From: Prosopocoilus inquinatus
Taxonomy: Eukaryota; Arthropoda; Insecta; Coleoptera; Lucanidae
Reading direction: 5' to 3'
Length of the DNA stretch: 64,000 nucleotides
NCBI GenBank assembly: GCA_036172665.1
Contig: CM069872.1
Span: 22,609,001-22,673,000, forward strand
Shown: piece after piece, positions 34,628 to 46,500 of the stretch
Numbering within the stretch: position 1 is the first letter of the stretch
Layout of the letters: each line of letters starts with the position of its first letter
The notes under the pieces: generated by a model
The model's input: the letters and a program-made list of their open reading frames with translations, nothing else
Database searches by the model: none
What the model was told of the DNA's origin: nothing
Translations under genes and position numbers: made by a program

Positions 34628-34632
34628 AATAG

Positions 34633-36043
34633 CAAAAGTCGGGCTGCCTGGACAGTTATATCAGAATTAACGAATAAAAGAAAAACCTTAAATAGTAACA
34701 TATCTCTTGAAATAAACAACTCCTTAACAGACAATCCCTTAACTATTGCAGACACATTTAATGACTTTTCCAAAATGCACCGTACGATACTCTTCAAAAC
34801 ATTACAGCACCTAGCTGTGCACAGACGTTGAATTCTATTACAAATTCCAACTTGTTCCTTTTTCCCTTCACAGAGTATGAGGTAATAAATATCTTTAAAA
34901 ACTTAAAAAACAGTTCCTCATCCGGGCCCGACGATATTCCTTGTTCTTTGCTGCGTAAAACTTATACTTCAGTTATAACTCCTATTACTGAATTAGTGAA
35001 TTTATCTTTTGCAAAAGGCGCATTTCCAAAAAGCTTAAAAACCGCCGCGGTACTGCCGATCCACAAAAAAGACTCTGTTCATGACGTACAAAATTATCGT
35101 CCAATATCATTAAATCTAAAATATTTGAATATGCAATGCTTGAAAGACTTGTAGATTATTTTAAAAAACACAACATAATTACTAATAAACAACATGGTTT
35201 CAGAAAGGGCTATTCTACTATGACTGCAATACATTCTTTTATTGACCAAGTAATCTCTAGTTTAAATAACGGAGAAAAAGCAGTTGGGCTCTTCTGTGAC
35301 CTCAGTCGTGCTTTTGACTGTGTGAACTATGCTTTGCTGATCTCTAAACTGGAACTTTATGATATATATTTATGATAATTTTGTAATTTTTCGATCATCT
35401 TATAACTTAAATTTAAAAATTGATCTCTGCTTAAATGGCAGGCATCTAAAACAAGAATCATTTGTAAAATTTCTTGGTATTCATATAGATGAAAATCTCA
35501 ACTGGAAAATTCATTGCGCAAATCTTGTTAAAAAACTAAATTCTATATGTTTCCAGACTAGAAATCTTAAATATATCTTGAGTAATCAATGCATACTATC
35601 GTTTTATTTCGCTGAGGTTCACTCTAGACTATGGAATACGTTTCTGGGGTAATTCTGTAGCAGCCAAGGATGTTTTCCTAGCACAAAAACGGATTATTCG
35701 CTGCATAGCCAGTATTAAATCAGTCGAGTCCTGCAGACCATATTTTACTTCTTTCAGAATATTGCCAGCTACTTCTATCTACATACTTGAATTACAGATT
35801 TATATATACAACAACCAAAAAACTTTTTCGAAAAACTTAGACTTTCATAGATATGATACGCGACGACGAAATAACTTTAGAGTCCCCTTACAGCACACAA
35901 ATATCGGTATCAAAAATCCGTCCATCATTGGTCCGAAATTATTTAATATGCTTCCTCCGCATCTTAAGCTTGCTAATACTTGTGCGTCATTTGAATTAAA
36001 ATTAAAAAAAAATTCTAATAGACAACTGTATTTACTCAATTGA
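34633..36043 (+). mobile_element. non-LTR retrotransposon ORF2, reverse transcriptase part (degenerate)
   Basis: Continues the frame broken at 30350. A frameshift near 34775-34800 is followed by FPFTEYEVINIFKNLKNSSS, SGPDDIPCSLL and LPIHKKDSVHDVQNYRPISL. After another shift near 35125 comes KQHGFRKGYSTMTAIHSF and motif A (LFCDLSRAFDCV). Then an internal deletion near 35365 removes the YADD region (motif C). The remainder resumes with SFVKFLGIHIDENLNWKIH and the C-terminal RRNNFRVPLQH and GPKLFNMLPPHLK, ending at TGA near 36043. This is a Jockey/CR1-type element, inactive because of the missing catalytic motif and the frameshifts. Confidence 0.82.
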
Positions 36044-36925
36044 GGAATTCGGACTATCAATGGCTTCTCTGTTATAGTGTATTGTGACATGTACTTAGTA
36101 AAAAAAAAACAATTAAATGTAAAGATTTCGAGATGTCTTTGTTACATGTTTTCTTTTAATAACACATCCTGGATGTTATCATCGGAGATGAAATATAATT
36201 AAACAAGAAAAGCCTTTTCGCAAAATTACATTTATTAAAAACTAAATGGAAATTTTGTATACCATGCGTACAGCACATCATCAGCAATTACAATATTTTC
36301 ACAAAACTTCGCAATTATAATCTGAAGGGATGATAGAAAGTTAAAGTTGATCGATCTTTTCTAGCAACCGGTGAAAGAATAAGGGATTAAGAAAGTGTTT
36401 TTTTTTTCATTTAGACTAATTTACATTTACAAAATCTATTAATTTGTTGTATAAAGTAACGATATCTAATAACGAATCTTTATATTTTCTCACGTACCTA
36501 CATTGCCTCTAACATATATAAATTTAATTTGTTGATGTCTTTAATAAAATTGTATATTATTATTTAATAGTTTTACAAAGAGCTTGTAACATCACACCAT
36601 CATCACTGTTGTCATCTCAATTAAATAACATTCTAGTGTCATACGCATCATTAGAATTGTTGACTAACTGAATGTTCTTGATGTGCTCAAAATAGTTTCT
36701 TTTTAATTATCAAGTTTAAATTATCTATTTTTTTTTTTTTGTTAATCTTCTGTTCTTCTTCTTCTTAAGTTTCAACTGCAGATAATTTCAAAAATTACAA
36801 AAACATAAATATATTTAGGTATTTAGTGAAAACTTTAACTACTTACCTGAAGGTAATACTGAAATAATCCTTTTGAGATTAGATTTCCTTTGTCAAAACA
36901 TGTTTACAGGTTCGCCACGCTGGAG
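36044..36925. other. 3' tail of the non-LTR element, then no gene seen
   Basis: The non-LTR 3' end is probably close to the A-rich run near 36102-36110. Beyond it the sequence is AT-rich with T runs (36397, 36728) and no credible ORF. Confidence 0.35.
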
Positions 36926-37325
36926 TCCTGTTAATCCGATCAGCGAATTGTTTTTGATGCAAATGAAATATTTGGTATTAGGGATGCAACATCTGTTAAC
37001 GTGCTCATTTCTGTTTACTGAACGCCGCAGTAAAATAAATTCAAAGTCTAGAAACTGGTGAATATTTCTTTTTTGGAAAAGCGTTTGGAGAGGTATAGTA
37101 TTATCATAAATCTCCCATATTTTAAAGTCGTTCCTTCATTTGTACAAAAATAATTTTTAATGGACACTCTTGTCCATATCTCTTACCCTTTATCTGTTAA
37201 TAGGATCAGCGAATTGTTTTTGATATAAACGAAAGTTTTAATATTAAGGAAGCAACGTCCTTTAAGGTGTCTATTTCTAATTAGTGAAAACCACAATAAA
37301 AGAAATTCAAGATCTCTAGACATTT
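36926..37325. repeat. direct repeat pair of about 130 bp
   Basis: A segment starting GTTAATCCGATCAGCGAATT (about 36931) recurs at about 37197 as GTTAATAGGATCAGCGAATT. The following 100 bases stay similar, including TAGGGATGCAAC against TAAGGAAGCAAC. Non-coding and of unknown origin. Confidence 0.55.
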
Positions 37326-38745
37326 TCTATGAACAAGAGTCGAATTATTAAATATTAAACTGTCCTAGTGACTTTCTTGAAGCAGATATGATATAGTAAG
37401 TACATGTAAAGATACCTTCTATCTAAGTGATATCATTCCGCAATAAATCACCATATTTAATTGTTTCTAAATCAAAGCACTTTTGTTACACTTGTCGATA
37501 GGTACTTTGCTTGTCCTTTTGCTACTTGCCCATCTTGTGTGTAAAACAGGTACTCCAATTCTGTGAGCGAAAAGTTCCAAATGCAGCACACGGGCAGACC
37601 AGATAAAATTTCAAATCTCTGCTGTTCTGTCATTACATTAACTAATTCTTCAAAACATGTTCGTGGATACTTTTCGCATTTAGAAACATTAGTTGAAACA
37701 TCCTTTACTGATTCCCTGTTTGTAATAAGCTATATCCGATGTCTTAAAACACTAGAATAGCAGTTTATTAACAAAAAATCTGCAGTTCCGTATTCCTGCA
37801 CAATAAAAAATTATTTTTAGTTAAACAGTTTCTCTATTACTTACACACCAAATTTATGTTTGTAAGTAGAATACTCATATTCTTTTACAGATTTGAATAG
37901 TATTTGAAGAACTGATCAAAATAAAATTGTTTTCAGTGCTTTTCGGAAAAAAAAAACACTTCATCAAGTAATTATGCAAAATGTATTTATATTTCTCCAA
38001 AATAATTTTACGGTAAATAGCACTCCTATAAAAAAGCAGTATTATCTTACAACACAATATTCCTTATACAAACGTTCACTATTTTATAGATTTAAACAAA
38101 AATACATTGTATGAGACTGAATTCTGCAAGTAAATTAAATATTTAGGAAAAATTTAACCACTTTTATTTTGTGCACTGTTTTAAACGTTATTTTAAAGAA
38201 TTTTGTTCTGTCCAAAATTAAATTTTAATTTTGGCTTTTACTTAAAAGTAAACTTAGTTTTTTCATCTGAAAAAAAATGTCATTAATTCATTCTGAATGT
38301 AATACGCGCTTCAAGTCATCCAAAGACAATGTCACAAGGAGAAAAAATTGCTGCAAACTGTTCCTTTATTAAGGTAGAATTAAAATCAGAGTGCTTTGTC
38401 TGCAATTGGGACACCAGGACCAAGAATATCATCTATAGCTGATCTAGTTCTTTTAATCTTACATTATATATTATATTTCCATTTTTTTTTTAATAAAACC
38501 CACATAAATTAGGTATACGTTTATTTTATTCGTATGTATATACTTATAAATATTTAAAATTATCACGTGGATTTCGATTTTGTTATTGCTTTTTAGTTTA
38601 ACTAAGGACTTCAATTTGTTAAAGTTTTTCTCTGTTTATTAATTTGTTCAGTTGAGAATTGATGTAACACATTTATATATTCTTCATTAAATAAAAAAGA
38701 CTTCTAGGAGAATCAACATAATATGGAAAATATCACGAGGAATCA
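37326..38745. other. no gene seen
   Basis: AT-rich sequence. Short ORFs (37563-37760 +, 37875-38057 -) carry no recognisable features. Confidence 0.35.
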
Positions 38746-38877
38746 ATGAATGAAAAATCTAAAACGATGTGCAGTACCGTGGAAGAATTGTTGTCGTACG
38801 AATACACCTCCAAAGCTGAAAGTCTTAAAGGGTCCAACGGTCCTACTGTGACAACTGTTCCGAAGTTCCTGGGTTGA
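38746..38877 (+). CDS. possible small ORF (43 residues)
   Basis: ATG at 38746 to TGA at 38877. The local composition is less AT-biased than its surroundings, and the peptide is polar and varied (CSTVEELLSYEYTSKAES, PTVTTVPKFLG). I do not recognise it. It may be an exon fragment, a transposon shred or chance. Confidence 0.2.
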   Translation: MNEKSKTMCSTVEELLSYEYTSKAESLKGSNGPTVTTVPKFLG

Positions 38878-39598
38878 CCTCAGATGAAAGAAAACAAACA
38901 CAAGACTGTAAGGTCTGGATTATTTAGTATCAAGCATGTAGAAAACGTGAATTCATAAACTATGCTAGCATTGATAATACAGAAATCTTATTTGTTGTGA
39001 CCAAGCGTTCTATTTTTTTTTTAAATAAGAAGATATAAATGGCGACTACTATTCAGGATAGTTTCAGTAAAAGTACGAGCACATCCCCGTCATCAGTCAC
39101 TAGAAAAATGTAACATAAACGTGTATTGACCGTTATTTAAACTGACTTGCAACTAAATTAATACGTTATTAAAATAAAAGAAAAGGTAAAGTACGTAATA
39201 TATTAATTTAAAACCATTTTATATTGCCAAAAATTCACGGGAACAATGTAAACATTGTAACCCTATATTTAAATTTTAATAACAATCTATTTAACTTGGA
39301 ATACTTTTGAATGTTAGGCACAGTTTTTAGATCTCCAGTTAACCTTAATTTTCTGTTTATTTTCATGGTAATAGAGGTAGGAAGGCAATACACTGAAGGT
39401 TAAAGTTAACTTATCATTGAAAATCTGTCCCTTAAAAGCATTTGAGAAACCAATTAACCTCAATCATGGAACATGACCGTCATTCATTTATAATCACACG
39501 CTGAGATCCAACCATACTACCAAATCAGAATAAATTATTGGTGGCAAATAAAGACCTTGTTCAATAAATCGTATCATTTCACTTACTTAATAATAGTT
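38878..39598. other. no gene seen
   Basis: AT-rich sequence without an ORF of note. Confidence 0.35.
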
Positions 39599-39890
39599 AG
39601 TTGCACTGAATTTACAATTTCTGTAAGCAAACAGAAGGCCTAAACCTATAAAAAGGGTTTCATGTTAAAAATAATGCGTTATTGAATATAAAAATTGTTT
39701 TTTTGTAATAACTAGAGAAATAACTTAGTAATATGTTATAATATTTATTTGCACTGAACTTACAATTTCTGTAAGCCATCAAAAGGCCTAACCTACAAAA
39801 AGAGTTTCATGTTAAAAATAATGCATTATTGAATACAAAAATTGTTTTTTTTGTAATAACTAGAGAAATAACTTAGCAATATGTTGTAAT
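39599..39890. repeat. tandem dimer of about 146 bp
   Basis: The unit starting TTGCACTGAATTTACAATTT (about 39600) is followed directly by a second copy starting TTGCACTGAACTTACAATTT (about 39747). Both contain AGAAGGCCTAA- or AAAAGGCCTAA-like and TAACTAGAGAAATAACTTAG segments. Few differences, so a fairly recent duplication. Confidence 0.75.
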
Positions 39891-40350
39891 TTATAGTTGT
39901 TAGGATAACTTTCTTGTAATTAATAATATAACACCTCCTATAACATTTTGAAAAGCTAGAATATACAAATTTTTTTGACGTACCAATATTTTTTTTTGGC
40001 TGCGTGAATGCACATTTCTTTTGAAGTAATAGAATTTAAAAAAAGAAATAAAAATCTAATACTATTAATAAACTCCTTCATTCATCACCTGCACCATTTA
40101 ACGCATACAGGATAAATTTTGGTCGTCACTGACTACTTGACTCGTATTTGATTAAAAGTAAAGGGATTGACGTCTTAATTTGGAATACAAGGAATAATTT
40201 TTTAGAAAATTTAACTTATTTTCGATCATTTTCTTGACAAATTACAAAAAATTTATATGAAAATTTCTGATTTACGGAAATGAAACTGACGTTTTATTTG
40301 ACACTAACGATCAAAATTTATTGCTCGCGACCATACTTGATAGAGTAGAA
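39891..40350. other. no gene seen
   Basis: AT-rich sequence, no ORF. Confidence 0.35.
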
Positions 40351-40559
40351 TAACTATTCGTAAAATCGAACATTGGAAGAGAATATCGAGTAGAGTGCTA
40401 GTGGATAGTAGAGTAGAGTAACTAGCAATATATGGCAAAGTAACTCTACTACAATCACCACCGTCAAAATATCCACCCGCCTACGCACTCCACCCATGGA
40501 ACGCTCGCTCGGATCTCGACTTCTTGGTTTTGTAGAGTGGAGTAGGTAGGCGAGTGAGT

Positions 40560-40644
40560 CTTGTTCGATTTTGTCATTCACCATGTTCAGAAGTTCTTCA
40601 AATTTCACTGGAGTCATCCTTAAACATATTTTATATTCCAACAC
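40560..40644 (-). pseudogene. possible PIF/Harbinger N-terminal shred
   Basis: On the - strand, YKICLRMTPVKFEELLNMVN resembles the FxRMxPxxFxELL motif at the N-terminal side of PIF/Harbinger transposases. The ORF then runs into unrelated sequence with repeated GTAGAGT motifs (40380-40460). Too short to be certain. Confidence 0.35.
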
Positions 40645-40779
40645 ATCTTTTTTGGGGTTAGTTCTCTTAGCTGAAGAGTTGATGCTCTGTGTGCATCCCT
40701 TCTTTTACACTTCTCACTTAGTCATTCCTTTTTTTGTTTACATCCTCAGTGACTCCTGTTACAAGGGCATTTGAATCAA

Positions 40780-41310
40780 CTTAAAATTCAAAATTCAAAA
40801 TTCTTAAAAATAAGCTACAAAAACAAACATTGAACTCTATATATCCCAAGGTAAATTCTAGTAACAACAAACAGTTCGTTTCACTCACATATTTTGGTAA
40901 AATATCCGAAAAAATAGGTAAAATAATCAACAAAATTCAAGATATAATTGTTGCATGTAAACCCTATAATAAAATCTCAAATTTAATTTTTAACAATAAA
41001 GATAAAATAGACAAATTTAAAAAATCTGGTGTATATAAACTACAATGTAATGATTGTAAAGGTGTTTACATAGGTCAGACTGGGAGAAATGTTGCCACAG
41101 GCATTCAAGAACACATTCGATCTTTTAAGCTACAAAAAACTGATTCAAATTTTGCCAACCATTTAATCGCAGAAAAAAAATACCTTCACTTCAGACAATA
41201 CACAAATTTTACATTACGCCGAAAAAAGCATTAAATTAAACTTATTACAGTCTTTAGAAATTCGTAACGCGGCGAATAATTCCGAAAATATTATTGAACG
41301 ACCAAACTGA
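40780..41310 (+). mobile_element. Penelope-like retroelement, 3' part with GIY-YIG endonuclease
   Basis: An ORF from 40830 contains KKSGVYKLQCNDCKGVYIGQ followed by TGRN and QEHIRSFK: the GIY-YIG endonuclease with the CxxC insertion typical of Penelope-like elements. A one-base frameshift near 41192 moves the tail to another frame, which ends at TGA 41308-41310 after LNLLQSLEI. The reverse transcriptase part is missing, so this is a 5'-truncated dead copy. The following 120 bases are probably its 3' UTR. Confidence 0.75.
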
Positions 41311-43099
41311 CCTAATGTGTTCATCCTTCTTCGAAGCCTGTAATTAAAAAATCCCTCCAGATGCTTCTAGGTGGTGTTCTTAGTATTAGAACTTAGTTTT
41401 CTGCCTGTGTATATATACAGACTAAGTTTCGGTTTAAAAAGTCAGTTTGAAAATGACATTGAAATGTAGAAACTGCAGTCACTGTGTGACAAATAAAGGT
41501 GATATTAACAAAGTAATTATCAGTGTTTTATTTGATTTTTTCTTAATTCAGAAGGGCATTATCCGAACCGTAAATCGACATTTTTGTACATTTATCTCCA
41601 ACCATCTTTTCCATTTGCAAATTTTTACTCTTCCCGCATATTATTTGTGCATCTTAGTATTTTTCTTTTAGCTGTAATCATTCGTTACTGCTGTAAATCA
41701 GTATTCGTCTTCTAAGTTACTCGTTTTCTGTCAGTCTGAATTTTAATTGTTTCACACTGACAAATTAAATCTCAAGACCAACTTAATACAACGAAAAACA
41801 GGTGTACGCGTTTTTTTTTTGCAAGCCATAGTACATTTAAAAGCTATCAAACTTTATTTTAAAATTAAAAATACCAACAATGCTATTTGCATTTCAAAAT
41901 ACAAATCGCATCGTTAGTGTTGTTGTTAGTATCATTTGATTGGCAATAAGTTTTTTTTTCCTGCATGTAAGTTAAATTGGAGAGCAGCAATTATTAGCAA
42001 AAACATTTGATAGCATCTTAAATTCCTATGTTCGGCTTTGATAACGTATACGCCATTAACCATCATATGTCCGGAATTTTTTTTATCTTACTCATTCTAT
42101 CCCCCACGAAATATTGATCTTTCCCACCGGGACACCTGTATAAAGAGTATTAAATTGTCTTTCCTATTTTTTTCGCTTGCTCTTGTACAAGCGGCAACTA
42201 TAAAAAGAGACGTTAAAGGTTTAAATGATTGATAAATAATATCATCAAATCATGTGCACGTAAAAGTAAATGAAGGTATTTTTATTTAGCAATTTACCTG
42301 CTAATGATCGATGAAAAATTAAAGAAATATATTTATTTTAAACGAGGTTGAGTTCATGGTGTTTTAGATCTCATAATTACTAATCCTTGCTTTTCATTGT
42401 ACAGTTGTGCTTGAAACTTTTGTGATGTGAAAACACTTCTTTTTTTAAATAAACCCTTTACTTTCAATAAATAGATTCCTACCGTATTTTTCAAACATAT
42501 AAGTAAATTAATGTCAAGTATCTTTCGTTTTTTTTTTTTAAATTTTATTAATTGAAGCACTATCTTGTCCGATTAAAATCATTATAATTATTTTTGTACG
42601 AACACTTGAGCAGTAAATCATCGTTCCGCTGTGTATTTGACAGCTTCTTCAGGAAAATTATAGATAAACAAGTACGAGGAAAACTAGAGAAAATAAACGA
42701 AACTAAATAGATTGTCAAGAGTAATAACTAAACAACAAGACATCAAGGTAAACTAAGCAAGAAAACACACAGCGAAACGTCGACTTACTACACAATTTTT
42801 TCAAGTATCCGAACAAAAATAGTTATAGTATACTTTATATTTTTTTATGATTATAAAATTGCTATTCAGAGCAAAATAAATTGTTCATAAACATTTTATG
42901 TAAGTGATGTAAATGACTGTTTTTATTAATTGAAAATGTAATTTTTAAATGAAAACAAGTAAGTAAGTAAAATAATTTGTATTGAAAGCAGCAAAATTTG
43001 ATGAAATGGGTAATCCCACCTTCATGTAAGTTTTATAAGGGACGTGTTGCTGTGAAAACACGTTGAAGTTAACGTAAGACACACATCTGATAATAATTT
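41311..43099. other. no gene seen upstream of the Hox3/zen gene
   Basis: AT-rich intergenic sequence with scattered T runs. It could hold regulatory elements of the homeobox gene, but none can be identified by eye. Confidence 0.35.
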
Positions 43100-43382
43100 C
43101 TTCGAATAGCTCAAGGACAAATACCGGTTGACAACAAATTTCTATTGAAATCGCTAATTACATATGCCAGCGGCTTAAGTTAAGTTAAGTTAAGTTACGA
43201 CTCACGTTACTGAAGGGTAGTGAATTGCAATTGGTCAATATATCTCACACAGAAGCAGGAGGAGATAATCCCTGCAGAGAGGGTGGTACCAAAACAACTG
43301 AAGAAAGTCTATATATTTTGGGGTACTTCATGAAACAATTAGCATTTACCTGTCTCGCCTGAGAGTGTTAAGTATTGCCAGA
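43100..43382 (+). promoter_or_regulatory. proximal promoter and leader of the Hox3/zen gene
   Basis: A TATATATT box lies at about 43309-43316, roughly 70 nt before the chosen ATG. A homeodomain-type TAATTA core lies near 43154. Four tandem TTAAG units (TTAAGTTAAGTTAAGTTAAG) start near 43173. TTACCTG at 43346-43352 is the reverse complement of CAGGTAA, a variant of the TAGteam/Zelda site known from early zygotic genes such as zen. A short upstream ORF (ATG 43330, TGA ending 43362) may fall within the leader, depending on the start point. The element matches are seen in the sequence; their use is inferred. Confidence 0.4.
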
Positions 43383-43547
43383 ATGGAAGCGTTTGACGGT
43401 GTTCAAGTGTTGGGGATAGATAACAAGCCTCAGCTGTCACCGGTGTCTGACTTTTCACAAGACAACTACGTCAAAGCAAGTATAGAATTTGGTGTTTTGT
43501 ATCAAAACTTGGGGAGCCAGCTAGAAGGAGAGGAGTTAAACCAACAG
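43383..43547 (+). CDS. zen: Hox3/zen coding exon 1
   Basis: 55 codons starting [14 protein letters not shown] and ending EELNQQ|gttagt, phase 0. An in-frame ATG also exists 18 nt upstream (43365). The internal ATG was chosen because its context (AGA ATGG) is better; either start is possible. No known domain. Confidence 0.75.
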
Positions 43548-46500
43548 GTTAGTGTTATTGCTTTTTTGACCATAAATTTTCTTATAAGAGTTTTATTTCG
43601 CGAAAATGTTTTTGAAGTACGTTTTCTTGTTCTCTAATGTTTGCTATTTAAACGAGCAAAATAGATTGAATCAATAAATTAGGAAGTTTACCGACGGGCG
43701 TAAAATATTTTCTCTTTTTCGTAATTGTAATATAAATATAAGTTTCGCTTAGATTATCGTGATTCATTTATTGATAATTGACTTTTTTCTTTCAATTGTT
43801 TCCTCCTATTTATTTCGTCAAGTAGGATGTTCCAAAAGTAGGCAGCCACAATGTAAATACGTACTAAAATGCGTACTAAAATTTAAAAAAAAATGTTTTA
43901 GAACAAATTGAATGTCTTTCAAATTTGGTCGCCTATATTTGGAACATCTGAAAATTGGATCTTACTCCGAGTAGATTGGTTAGATAAACAAAAACAAAAA
44001 TTAAATTAAACAAAAAAATTAATAACTTAATACAAGGAAATACGAAGACAAAAATTCTGTCGCATATGGAAGTCGAACCCTTGTTTCTCTTTCTAAAAAA
44101 ATTAAATATAAATAAATTGCACAATAAGGAATTATATTATTATTCACTCGATTCTATTTTAATAGGCCATGTCAGATTTTTTTTCTGGAGAGTACATCTT
44201 GAGTTTGTAGCATCTTATCTTTTTACTCTAAGAAACCGCACCAAAAACAGTTAAATTCGTAAGTTTGTTAATCAGATTAATACAGAATTGCGTTCCTAGT
44301 ATTTCTCGTTTAATATCTTCATCCTGTCTTTAAGAACAGTCGTTTTGGTAATTACATAAAAAAAGTTTCGGTTCCTAAAATGTCTACTTTTCCTATTATA
44401 ATATGAAAAAATAATGAAAGTAATATGAAAACTCTCTTTTTGATTTTTATATGGAAGTGAAATGAACTTTTTCTTAAATTATTTCAGCCAGTATCTTAAA
44501 AATTCAACTCGCTGACATCAAATTACTTAAAAATTTCTTTCAAACCTTTAAGTATATTATTTCTAAAATTGGGCACCCAAATTGAACTTGTATACAGGCA
44601 GATTCAGGCAACACATTCATTAAAAGTTTACGGACTTCCTCTTTGAATTTCTACTTCATATTTTGCTATTATAAGTTAGTGATAATGATCTATTAAAATA
44701 TAATATTTCCAACTTTCCGGCACTTCCGCTTGTACCGGAAGTTGCTGTTAACTTTCTTATTGTAAATAGGATACCCCATTTTTAATTGCATTTGTGAAAT
44801 CTTCATGAAGTTCTAAGAATGTTTTATGTAACATGTAATACAAGAAAAATTAGCCGTTTAAGAGATATTTCCATTTTTTAAAAAAAGTTCAAAGTTGCAG
44901 TACCTTGTTTATGATGCTACCATCTTTGTGTAACATACCTAAGTTTACACAAAACTGTTTACGGGCTGGTTGAAAAGTATCTTCTATTCGAACTGATTTC
45001 AACTGTCGAAAAGTCATGTTTTTTTTTTTAAATAGAATGCCTAGAATCTTTTTCCATAAGAATTGGACTCAAAATCCGCTTCAAAATCGCTTCGGAAAGT
45101 TGACCTTTGAATCAAAACCTACTTTATCCGTATGAATTCTGTTATCTATTCCTATCAAAATGGTTCAATTATTACTCAAAAAATGCGCCTAAAAGTAACT
45201 GACAATGAGGAATTTAGGTGGACTTCGAATCAAAACCTGCTAAATCCAAACTAAAATTGCAAATTCCTGAAGATGTATGGGGAATACAGAAATGACCTCT
45301 ACACCAAAATAATATTCCATTTCAGGACATTTATCGATGCCACTTTCATTGAGAAATATCGGATACTCTCTTGGGAATTTACATTTTTCATGTTTTTGGG
45401 TCTCCTGAAAAATTTTGAAAAAAATGGATTTAGCAGGCTTTGATTCTAACGGACCCAATTGTCTTAACTTATTTATTTTTCAAAAACAAATATTACAATA
45501 TTATTCGAAGAAAAGAATAAATCGCTCTATTTTTATAATAATTATATGCATACTAAATGTATGTATGTTTTACATTTTCAGTTTTTGCAAATGGAATCTT
45601 TTGCAAACGAGTGGACTCCGGAATTGCAACAGGACTTTGTGCCGGTGAACGAATCTCAACCCCCAGAAGAGCCGAAACCCGGTTGTATGTACGCAGCAAC
45701 GCAGAACAACTTCCCGGAGCAGAACGAAAAACAACAAAGTAAGTGTCATCACATTTTGAATCAATTAAAACGAGAAATGTCCCTTCGCAACTAACTTTAA
45801 ATCATATGTACTTCGGTAACTTTGTTTATAATGTGTATTGTAATGCCGACTCCTTGACCAGAGCCGACGCTGACCCACATAAAACACCTGTCATCAAATG
45901 ATGCAAAATACCTAGGATAAAAATTGTAATCAAAACGAGAATTCAACTTATAAGACGCTTAGTTCGTGTAAACGCCGAGTTGGTGCTTTTCCAATAAATA
46001 GTAAAATATACATGTTCAAATCCCACGGCACGGGGCTAGAAAATATCCAGCGCGTCATCTTCTGGTTAGGCAGGATCGTATCGTACGTTTTACTTGGGAA
46101 TTTCGCTGAAAAAGTTCAAAGAAATAATTTCTCTTGATACTGATACTACGGATAAGGCCGCACATTAGAAAGAGCCAATCAACGTTTAAAATTTATTATA
46201 ATAAAGAACAAATTCGGTTCTTTTTTGGTTTCAATACAATTTTGTTTGTTGAATCAAAACGATTAATCCGATTTTCCGAAATAAAATTTTGACGTTATCT
46301 TTAAGGTAAAGATTTACTTTGTGTAAAAATAAACCTATTTAAGATAAATCCAAAGAGAACATTCACTGTTTTAAAACCTATCGAGAAAACTATTAATATC
46401 TAATAATTACGGTTTTCAAATTTATTTTAAATACTTATAAATGGCCTGAATCAACAAGCTAGTAGAATTGTCACTTTTGTTGTAACAAATTTGTACATTA

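Noticed and set aside
36926..39890. Direct repeats as a CRISPR or satellite array
   Set aside because: Only two copies of each unit and no regular spacers.
43383..43547. YPWM-type hexapeptide expected upstream of a Hox homeodomain
   Set aside because: Not present in any of the three exons; its absence is usual for insect zen.
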